A program made the position numbers and the translations under genes. Shown here in pieces: positions 41,622 through 47,798 of a DNA stretch of 47,798 nt (the first letter of the stretch is position 1; every line of letters starts with the position of its first letter). The notes beneath the pieces were generated by a model that did no database searches, had not been told where the DNA came from, and saw only the letters and a program-made list of their open reading frames with translations. Origin of the DNA: Bacteroidales bacterium (GTDB lineage: Bacteria; Bacteroidota; Bacteroidia; Bacteroidales; UBA932); assembly GCA_017471045.1 (NCBI GenBank), contig JAFUWZ010000002.1, positions 1 through 47,798 of the forward strand, given 5' to 3'.

Positions 41622-42283
41622 TTAAAACAAAGTCGGTTCGGTAGGACCATCCTGTTCATTGACAATATTGTAGTTAGGTTTTCCAAAGAGTCTATCAAGA
41701 GGCTTATTCTCTGCTAATGAAGCACTTGCAAGCTGAAGCGTCTCGTAAATAGGTCTGTCGATTCCCATCTTCTTCTGGACAATCGCCATCATACAGTAGG
41801 CGGTTATCGCGCAGTAGATTTGGATCCTCACGGCGTTCTCGGACTCACCCCAGGACTTTTTTATCCTCAGATGTTGCTTCAACCACTTGAAGAAAAACTC
41901 AATCTGCCAACGGTTGTGATAGAGTTTAAAAAATATGAACTTTCTCTTCCGCTCATCGTCCCAGTAGACAATACGTCGGATCTTCTCTGGATACTTTCCT
42001 CTGGTCAGTTCGCCGTTCATATACCCGATTGCTTCGGATAGGATGCCGGAACCTAGAGGAAAACGCCTCGTCCATTTCATGGGTTTAAAGTCATTGTACC
42101 CACGGTCGAAGATGTAGAACGAGTCCTCTTCATACGGAATGGCGTCCATCGCATTCATGTCGTTGAGTCAAAGGCATATACGTTGCCGCCAAACTTGAAG
42201 ATGTCGGTAGCCCGACACTCTCTTGCTTCCTCGACAGTGTGGTATGCAAACACAACATCGCGGAGACTCTCACGGTTGTCCAT
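41622..42283 (-). pseudogene. IS4-family transposase, deleted and frameshifted
   Basis: The first piece (ATG 42283 to TGA 42155, 42 aa) has SLRDVVFAYHTVEE and VYAFDSTT with the first catalytic Asp. After a frameshift, the second piece (42158-41622) has FYIFDRGYNDF with the second Asp and a perfect YREK signature: Tyr-2-Arg-3-Glu-6-Lys in YHNRWQIEFFFKWLKQHL. Much of the N-terminal part, and about 60 residues between the two Asp motifs, are missing. It is not functional. Confidence 0.85.
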
Positions 42284-42312
42284 TACTCATGTGCCATTCT
42301 ACGTTAGTCTGG

Positions 42313-42320
42313 CAAAGATA
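42313..42320 (-). promoter_or_regulatory. -7 box of the transposase gene
   Basis: TATCTTTG on the minus strand, 30 bases before the transposase ATG and inside the IS. Confidence 0.5.
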
Positions 42321-42420
42321 ATTTCTAATCGGCTGACTCCAAAAACCTTTGTAATTACCTAACTTTCAATATTTTCAAAGAACTTTGATGATTTTTTACC
42401 GGACACTAATAACCGTATTT

Positions 42421-44160
42421 ATGAAAAAGATCATTACATTAATTTCTATTGTTGTGTTTGCACATGCCTGCACTTTTGTTACAGAAGTATCGGATGTAAA
42501 GTTGGATAAGCAGTCTCTTAAGATGACCCCAGGCCAGGTGGAAACCATCACCGCGACAGTAAGCCCTGCGGATGCCACATATGACAGAATCGTCTGGTCT
42601 AGCAATGACAATTCGGTAGTCTCCGTGTCAGATGGAACGATCACAGCGCACCAGGCTGGAAGCGCGGCAATCACTGCAATGGCAAATGGAGTCGCGAGTT
42701 CCCCGTGTTCTGTCGTGGTTGAAGCAATCCTTGTCTCCCAAATCAAACTGAACAGGACATCTTTGATTCTGACAGAAGGAGAGTCGTTTTTGCTTTCTGC
42801 ATCAACCACCCCGAATAATGCATCAATCAAAACAGTTACCTGGACATCGAATAATTCATCGATTGCAACAGTATCCCCAGAGGGATTAGTACGAGCCGTT
42901 AAGGTCGGCACAACAAACATCATCTGCGAAAGTTCAGATGGCAATGCTTCAGCTACTTGTCCCGTAACCGTCAAGACTCACGTGACCGGAGTCAGTCTCG
43001 ACAAGACATCACTGTCCATGACCGTCGGAGACACGCAAACACTCACGGCAACGATCACTCCCTCAAACGCTACGGACAAGTCCGTTACATGGTCATCCAG
43101 CAATAACTCCATCGCTACCATTTCCTCTTCCGGTGTCGTCACGGCCAAAGCGGTGGGATCCGCCACGATCACCGTCACAACAAATGATGGCGGGAAAACT
43201 GCTTCTTGTCACGTATCTATCAAGGTGATTGACGTTGAATCAATAGAGTTTGATAAAGCTGAACTCGAATTATTTGTCGGGAAATCAGAGACATTATCCG
43301 CAATTATAAAACCTGAGAATGCGACGAATAAAGATATCGTATGGGCGTCCTCAAATAACACAGTCGCAACCGTGAATAACGGTTTAGTTACAGGAAAAAG
43401 CGAAGGATATACTACAATTACTGCAACGGTAGGAAACAAGAAGGCGTCTTGCGAAGTATTTGTTATCCCTCCCGACTACATAGATGCGTCTGGGAATAAT
43501 CAAGGAAAGGGTATTTGTATAGATGGCGTTCTTTGGGCTCCCGTTAATTGTGGATATGAGTCTACGGCGGCTCCTCGCGGAAGGTATTATCAGTGGGGGA
43601 GAAAATATGGTCAAATAGGCGAGTCTGCTGGACATGGATTCTCCGCGGAGGATTTATGGACCGGAGTTAATGGTGAAGAGGATCCCAATACAGTATATAG
43701 TTACAGAAAGGACGATCTCAATTCTCCTGCCATTTACAAAAATGATTGGATAGTGAACGGAGATAATCATTTTTGGAATTCAGGCACAGAGGATAATCCT
43801 CAGAAGACGATTTATGATCCCTGCCCAGATGGTTGGCGAGTTCCTACATATAAGGAGTTAGATGCATTATGTAAGAACCGCTATTACGAGGCGGGGGAAG
43901 GCGGTGTATGGGTTTCCGGAAGCATACCATACTCGTCTGATCTACTTGAAAAAGTATTCTTACCATCAAGCGGAGCGCGATGGAGAGATGGGTATTTCTT
44001 TAGTATATCTTTCAGCGGATTATGGGGAGCATATTGGACCTCTAAAGCTTATGATAATGGCGCGGTAGGGCATGTCGTATTAATTAGTACAACATATGGT
44101 TTCTCGAGGCCCGATATATATCGGGCGAATTCATGTACTATCAGATGTGTTCATGAGTAG
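42421..44160 (+). CDS. Big_2-repeat lipoprotein with C-terminal FISUMP-like domain
   Basis: A 579-aa surface lipoprotein (MKKIITLISIVVFAHAC, Cys17). Four bacterial Ig-like (Big_2) repeats of about 78 residues follow, roughly 24-100, 102-180, 183-262 and 264-345. Each has the pattern LDKxSLxxTxGxxxTLxAT, VTWSSxNxSIATV and GxxTITV. The C-terminal part (350-579) resembles the Fibrobacter-succinogenes major paralogous domain (ICIDGVLWAPVNCGY, YYQWGRKYG, PCPDGWRVPTYKELDAL, RCVHE). Such proteins are cell-surface and possibly adhesive. ATG at 42421 starts the lipoprotein signal; the frame upstream runs into IS DNA. The IS end 14 bases upstream means the native promoter may have been displaced. Confidence 0.9.
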   Translation: MKKIITLISIVVFAHACTFVTEVSDVKLDKQSLKMTPGQVETITATVSPADATYDRIVWSSNDNSVVSVSDGTITAHQAGSAAITAMANGVASSPCSVVVEAILVSQIKLNRTSLILTEGESFLLSASTTPNNASIKTVTWTSNNSSIATVSPEGLVRAVKVGTTNIICESSDGNASATCPVTVKTHVTGVSLDKTSLSMTVGDTQTLTATITPSNATDKSVTWSSSNNSIATISSSGVVTAKAVGSATITVTTNDGGKTASCHVSIKVIDVESIEFDKAELELFVGKSETLSAIIKPENATNKDIVWASSNNTVATVNNGLVTGKSEGYTTITATVGNKKASCEVFVIPPDYIDASGNNQGKGICIDGVLWAPVNCGYESTAAPRGRYYQWGRKYGQIGESAGHGFSAEDLWTGVNGEEDPNTVYSYRKDDLNSPAIYKNDWIVNGDNHFWNSGTEDNPQKTIYDPCPDGWRVPTYKELDALCKNRYYEAGEGGVWVSGSIPYSSDLLEKVFLPSSGARWRDGYFFSISFSGLWGAYWTSKAYDNGAVGHVVLISTTYGFSRPDIYRANSCTIRCVHE

Positions 44161-44664
44161 AGTTCCGCGGTGCACAAGGGCGGTTTTCATTGATAACCTT
44201 TCAAACACCATATCAATGTCTCCCTTCACTGAGGGGTGTCTATTTTTACTACGATGCACTTTAACTCGTAAATTTATCAACCGGAAGCGCTGTTTTTCCC
44301 TAAATCGACTATACGATTACACTGCAACGTGATAATATATTGAAGAAGATGATGTGTTACTGAATGATTAATTGAGGATGATGCCGTGGTATCGCGATGT
44401 TAAATCAACCTTTACATGAACTCGAACCCATCAGCAGCGCCTTGACAGCGGCAGGGTGTCACCATGGTCCAGCGGAGCATCGCCGATTTGCGGTCCGGAG
44501 CCGTGATTCTGTTGGTCACGCGAAGATATCGACCGTCCACGATGGAAGCAGTCCATACCGCGGATTTGAGATCGCCTCCTTCTTCTTTGCACCCGCGGAG
44601 GCCTGTCGGAGGCCGCAGGCCGACCGGAGGGGTTTGGGGAGAGGACTCCCCAATGAATCATAGT
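44161..44664. other. intergenic stretch without a recognised gene
   Basis: The first ~240 bases are AT-rich and contain an 8-bp hairpin (CATTGATA 44188-44195 with TATCAATG 44211-44218) and a weak stem followed by TATTTTT (44221-44247), a possible terminator for the Big_2 gene. From about 44420 the sequence turns GC-rich and includes a TTGGGGAG/CTCCCCAA hairpin (44634-44653). A minus-strand 76-codon frame in the GC-rich part has Arg/Pro-rich low-complexity sequence and is not convincing. Confidence 0.5.
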
Positions 44665-44670
44665 CCCTCC

Positions 44671-44719
44671 GGGACCACAAAGAGGGCCACCGCGTCGCGG
44701 TGGCCCTCTTTGTGGTCCC
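44671..44719 (-). terminator. perfect 24-bp inverted repeat / terminator overlapping the tRNA-Met 3' end
   Basis: All 24 positions from 44671 inward pair with 44719 inward around a single central base (44695). On the minus strand the core has an A-run, a GC stem and then a T-run (CCCTCTTTG), a normal bidirectional terminator layout. The outer 7 bases of one arm are the tRNA-Met acceptor end (44713-44719), so the 3' arm could pair with the unprocessed tRNA tail. Confidence 0.8.
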
Positions 44720-44786
44720 TGCAGGGCATGATCCTGCGACCCACTGATTATGAGTCAGTTGCTCTAACCAACTGAGCTAAGGGACC
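44713..44786 (-). tRNA. tRNA-Met/Ile2 (anticodon CAU)
   Basis: A 74-nt tRNA on the minus strand: acceptor GGTCCCT/AGGGACC, D arm TAGCTCAGTTGGTTAGAGC, anticodon stem ACTGA/TCAGT with loop CTCATAA (CAT), and T stem GCAGG/CCTGC. The T loop is ATCATGC instead of the usual TTCRANN. No CCA is encoded. It is most likely elongator tRNA-Met; a lysidine-modified Ile2 cannot be excluded. It lies 65 bases after rpsJ and may be cotranscribed with the str operon. Confidence 0.88.
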
Positions 44787-44789
44787 GAT

Positions 44790-44831
44790 ATTCGCAGAGC
44801 TACCCCGCATCATGGAGGCAACCCTGCGAAT
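44790..44831 (-). repeat. hairpin between rpsJ and tRNA-Met
   Basis: ATTCGCAG (44790-44797) pairs exactly with CTGCGAAT (44824-44831) around a 26-nt loop. It has no T-run, so it may be an RNA-processing site that frees the tRNA from the rpsJ message. Confidence 0.45.
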
Positions 44832-44851
44832 CAAATGAGATTTCTGTCTCG

Positions 44852-45157
44852 TCAGACCTTGATCTCGACCTCGACGCCGGAGGGCAGCTCGAGTTTCATC
44901 AGGGCATCCACCGTCTTGGCGTTGGAGTCCTCGATATCGAGCAGCCTGCAGTAGGAATCAAGTTCGAACTGCTCGCGGGCCTTCTTGTTGACGAAGGTCG
45001 AACGGTTGACAGTGAAGATCTTCTTGTTGGTCGGAAGCGGGATGGGGCCGTTCACTTTCGCGCCGGTCGCCTTCACGGTTTCGACGATCTTGCCTGCCGA
45101 CTTGTCGACGAGCATATGGTCGAATGATTTGAGCTTAATTCTGATTTTCTGACTCAT
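44852..45157 (-). CDS. rpsJ: 30S ribosomal protein S10
   Basis: 101 aa, normal S10 length, with [20 protein letters not shown] at the start and [20 protein letters not shown] in the middle. It belongs to the 30S head and also acts as NusE in antitermination. It follows fusA by 19 bases. In most Bacteroidota rplC comes next; here a tRNA gene and terminator follow instead. Confidence 0.98.
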   Translation of the reverse strand: MSQKIRIKLKSFDHMLVDKSAGKIVETVKATGAKVNGPIPLPTNKKIFTVNRSTFVNKKAREQFELDSYCRLLDIEDSNAKTVDALMKLELPSGVEVEIKV

Positions 45158-45176
45158 ATCAATACTTTTGTTTTAA

Positions 45177-47291
45177 TTATTCTTCTTCGAAAACTCTGTA
45201 GCCGCTTCTCTCGACTATGTCTTTCGCCATCGCCGAAGGGACCTCGGCATAGTGGTCGAAGGACATCGTGCTGGTGGCACGGCCGGAAGAAAGCGTCCTG
45301 AGAACGGTAACATAACCAAACTGTTCGGCAAGCGGGACAAAAGCCTTGATGATACGGGCGCCGGTAGACGTGGAATCCATCTGGACGATCTGGCCGCGAC
45401 GGCGGTTCAGATCACCGACGATTTCACCCATATACTCTTCGGGCGTGACAACCTCCAGGCTCATGATGGGCTCCAGGAGCACCGGCTTCGCCTTGGGGGA
45501 CGCATGGCGGAAGGCCATCCGCGCCGCCAACTCGAAGGAGAGCTGGTCGGAGTCCACCGGGTGGAAGCTGCCGTCGAGGAGCGTGACCTTGAGGGACTGC
45601 ACCTCGTAACCAGCCAGGCAGCCGTTGGCCATCGCCGCCTCGAATCCTTTCTGGACGCTCGGCACGAATTCCTTCGGCACGTTGCCACCCTTGACCTGGT
45701 TGTCGAACTGGAGGCCGGAAACACCTTCGTCCGCAGGACCGATCTCGACGATGATATCCGCGAACTTGCCGCGGCCGCCGGTCTGCTTCTTGAAGACTTC
45801 GCGATGCTGAACGGGTTTGGTGATGGCTTCTTTGTAGTTGACTTGCGGAGCACCCTGGTTGATCTCCACGCCGAACTCACGGCGGAGCCGATCGATAATG
45901 ATGTCCAGGTGAAGCTCGCCCATGCCGCTGATGATGGTCTGCCCGGTCTCGTTGTCAGACTTGACCGTGAAAGTCGGGTCCTCCTCGGCGAGCTTGGAAA
46001 GCGCGATGCCGAGTTTGTCCAGATCCTGCTGGGTCTTGGGCTCCACGGCAATCCCGATGACGGGATCCGGGAACTCCATCGACTCAAGCGTGATGGGCTT
46101 GCTCTCTTCACAGACCGTATCGCCGGTGTGCAGATCCTTGAAACCGACGGCCGCGCAGATGTCGCCCGCCTCCACGAACTCGATCGGGTTCTGGTGGTTG
46201 GAATGCATCTGGTACAGCCGGGCGACCCGCTCCTTCTTGCCGGAACGCACGTTGTACACGTACGAGCCGGCATCCAGGTGGCCGGAATAGGCGCGGATGA
46301 AGGCGAGACGGCCGACGAAAGGATCTGTCGCGATCTTGAACACCAGGCCGCAGAACGGCTGATCGGCGCTCGGCTCGCGGGAGATCTCTTCCCCGGTGCG
46401 GGGATTGATCCCCTTGACGGCGCCCTTGTCCAGCGGAGAAGGAAGGTAGCGCATCACCGCATCCAGCAGGAACTGCGTGCCCTTGTTCTTGAACGAAGAA
46501 CCGCAGCACGCCGGCACGATCGTCATCTCGATCGTACCCTTGCGCAGGGCGGCGATGATCTCCTCCTCCGTCAGGGACTCGGGATCCTCGAAATACTTCT
46601 CCATCAGGGCCTCATCGCACTCCGAAGCGGCTTCGAGGAGATTTTCGCGCCAATGCTCGACCTCCTCCGCCATCTCCGCGGGGATCTCGCGATACTCGTA
46701 GTTGACGAGTTCCTCACCGGGAAGGTAATAGATCGCCTTCCGGGAAATGAGGTCTACGATCCCCTGGAATTTATCCTCGGAACCGATGGGCAGGCAGACG
46801 GGAACCGCAGTGGCTCCCAACTTGTCCTTGATCTCGGCGACACAGGCCAGGAAGTCCGCGCCGACGCGATCCATCTTGTTGACATAAGCAATCTTAGGGA
46901 CTCCGTACTTGTCAGCCTGGCGCCAGACGGTCTCAGACTGGGGCTGGACGCGGCCGACCGCGCAGAACGTGGCGATCGTACCGTCCAGAACCCGGAGCGA
47001 ACGCTCCACCTCGACCGTAAAGTCGACGTGTCCGGGGGTGTCGATCAAGTTGATCTGATAGGTCTCCCCGTTGTAACGCCAGAAAGCGGTGGTCGCCGCA
47101 GAAGTGATGGTGATACCCCGCTCCTGCTCCTGGACCATCCAGTCCATCGTGGCACCGCCTTCGTGGACTTCGCCGATCTTGTGGGTCTTGCCCGTGTAGT
47201 ACAAAATCCGCTCAGACGTTGTCGTCTTACCGGCATCAATGTGCGCCATGATGCCGATATTACGCGTGTATCTGAGATTCCTCTTTGCCAT
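45177..47291 (-). CDS. fusA: elongation factor G
   Basis: A 704-aa translational GTPase. P-loop [17 protein letters not shown], switch region [31 protein letters not shown] and [10 protein letters not shown] of domain I are all intact. Domains II-V continue to [17 protein letters not shown]. It catalyses ribosome translocation and, with RRF, recycling. It sits in the str operon between rpsG (14-base gap) and rpsJ, so it is the canonical copy and not a paralogue. Confidence 0.98.
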   Translation of the reverse strand: MAKRNLRYTRNIGIMAHIDAGKTTTSERILYYTGKTHKIGEVHEGGATMDWMVQEQERGITITSAATTAFWRYNGETYQINLIDTPGHVDFTVEVERSLRVLDGTIATFCAVGRVQPQSETVWRQADKYGVPKIAYVNKMDRVGADFLACVAEIKDKLGATAVPVCLPIGSEDKFQGIVDLISRKAIYYLPGEELVNYEYREIPAEMAEEVEHWRENLLEAASECDEALMEKYFEDPESLTEEEIIAALRKGTIEMTIVPACCGSSFKNKGTQFLLDAVMRYLPSPLDKGAVKGINPRTGEEISREPSADQPFCGLVFKIATDPFVGRLAFIRAYSGHLDAGSYVYNVRSGKKERVARLYQMHSNHQNPIEFVEAGDICAAVGFKDLHTGDTVCEESKPITLESMEFPDPVIGIAVEPKTQQDLDKLGIALSKLAEEDPTFTVKSDNETGQTIISGMGELHLDIIIDRLRREFGVEINQGAPQVNYKEAITKPVQHREVFKKQTGGRGKFADIIVEIGPADEGVSGLQFDNQVKGGNVPKEFVPSVQKGFEAAMANGCLAGYEVQSLKVTLLDGSFHPVDSDQLSFELAARMAFRHASPKAKPVLLEPIMSLEVVTPEEYMGEIVGDLNRRRGQIVQMDSTSTGARIIKAFVPLAEQFGYVTVLRTLSSGRATSTMSFDHYAEVPSAMAKDIVERSGYRVFEEE

Positions 47292-47305
47292 CTACAGAAA
47301 AGCGA

Positions 47306-47782
47306 TTAGAAACGGAAGTGTGCAAACGCCTTGTTGGCCTCAGCCATCCTGTGCATGTCTTCCTTTCTCTTGAAAGCACCGCCTTCGTTGTTATACGCGG
47401 CGACGATTTCAGCACAGAGTTTTTCAGCCATGGAGTGACCGGAACGCTTGCGGGCGAAGGATATCATATTCTTCATCGAGACAGAAATTTTCCGCTCCGG
47501 GCGCATCTCCGTAGGCACCTGGAAGTTCGCTCCACCGATACGGCGCGACTTGACCTCGATCTGAGGGGTCACGTTCTCGAGAGCTTTCCTCCAAATATCT
47601 AGAGGAGCCTTGTCAGAATCTTTCATCTTCTCGCCTACCAAGTCAATGGCATCGTAAAAAATAGAATACGCGATACTCTTCTTCCCCTGCAACATAAGGT
47701 TGTTCACGAAACGGGTCACCTCGATGTCGTGAAACTTCGGATCAGGAAGTAGAATCCTCTTCTTAGGCTTCGATTTTCTCAT
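47306..47782 (-). CDS. rpsG: 30S ribosomal protein S7
   Basis: 158 aa starting [17 protein letters not shown], with the S7 signature [21 protein letters not shown] and the C-terminal helix [25 protein letters not shown]. It is a primary 16S rRNA binder that nucleates the 30S head. rpsL is expected immediately upstream, beyond the window end. Confidence 0.98.
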   Translation of the reverse strand: MRKSKPKKRILLPDPKFHDIEVTRFVNNLMLQGKKSIAYSIFYDAIDLVGEKMKDSDKAPLDIWRKALENVTPQIEVKSRRIGGANFQVPTEMRPERKISVSMKNMISFARKRSGHSMAEKLCAEIVAAYNNEGGAFKRKEDMHRMAEANKAFAHFRF

Positions 47783-47798
47783 TTTTTGGAAAAATTAA

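Larger units (their letters stand above)
41579..42406 (-). mobile_element. decayed IS4-family insertion sequence
   Basis: Exact 13-bp terminal inverted repeats, GTGTCCGGTAAAA at 41579-41591 and its complement at 42394-42406, bracket 828 bp with a broken IS4-type transposase on the minus strand. Intact relatives are about 1.3 kb, so roughly a third is deleted. No clear target duplication is visible. It truncates the ORF at 41072 on one side and ends 14 bp before the Big_2 lipoprotein start on the other. Confidence 0.85.

Noticed and set aside
44431-44661. 76-codon minus-strand frame downstream of tRNA-Met
   Set aside because: Arg/Pro-rich low-complexity sequence in a hairpin-rich GC stretch; no start signal or motif.

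Overview
The window looks like chromosomal DNA of a high-GC member of the Bacteroidales (Bacteroidota). The evidence is a SusC/SusD pair, a one-protein hybrid two-component regulator, many 'MKK...C' lipoproteins, promoters of the TTG-N19-TAnnTTTG type, and the gene order rpsG-fusA-rpsJ. The genus cannot be fixed from sequence alone; Alistipes or uncultured gut/rumen Bacteroidales lineages are possible (inference).

Layout. (1) 1-1772: the end of an integrated element. It holds a 45-aa coupled ORF and a large serine recombinase broken by an in-frame TAG, whose C-terminus is encoded antisense inside a tRNA-Leu(UAA) gene. (2) 1980-8772: mostly housekeeping genes (HAD phosphatase, DUF456 membrane protein, ComF, FabG, an M24 aminopeptidase), with a CE15 glucuronoyl esterase plus EEP-hydrolase pair in between. 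(3) 8952-13625: a four-gene operon with two Gfo/Idh/MocA oxidoreductases flanking a DUF1080 (3-keto-disaccharide hydrolase) lipoprotein and a TIM-barrel sugar isomerase/epimerase lipoprotein. This is the gene set expected for oxidative, 3-keto-type glycoside cleavage. It converges on tatA-tatC, and the first oxidoreductase carries a Tat signal. (4) 15156-39471: a large polysaccharide utilisation locus with GH2, SusC, SusD, hybrid two-component regulator, PL6, a GH2-PL38 fusion, GH29, GH97, GH16 and GH116. The enzyme mix suggests an acidic, uronic-acid-rich and fucosylated glycan (inference). Two pseudogene scraps, an acyltransferase-3 N-terminus and a frameshifted fragment, mark past rearrangement.

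(5) 39.5-44.4 kb: an AT-richer accessory patch. It contains a RelB-type antitoxin whose PIN toxin has decayed, a long rod-shaped RNA candidate behind a good promoter, two unrecognised ORFs, a decayed IS4-family element with intact terminal repeats, and a Big_2-repeat surface lipoprotein starting 14 bp beyond the IS end. (6) 44.7 kb to the end: the str operon on the minus strand (rpsG, fusA, rpsJ) followed by tRNA-Met(CAU) and a perfect 24-bp inverted-repeat terminator that reaches into the tRNA 3' end. rplC does not follow rpsJ here.

The most interesting items are the GH2-PL38 fusion in its PUL, the exported and non-exported oxidoreductase duplication in the 3-keto operon, the rod-like RNA at 40.5-40.7 kb, and the tRNA-Met with an unusual T-loop joined to a palindromic terminator.
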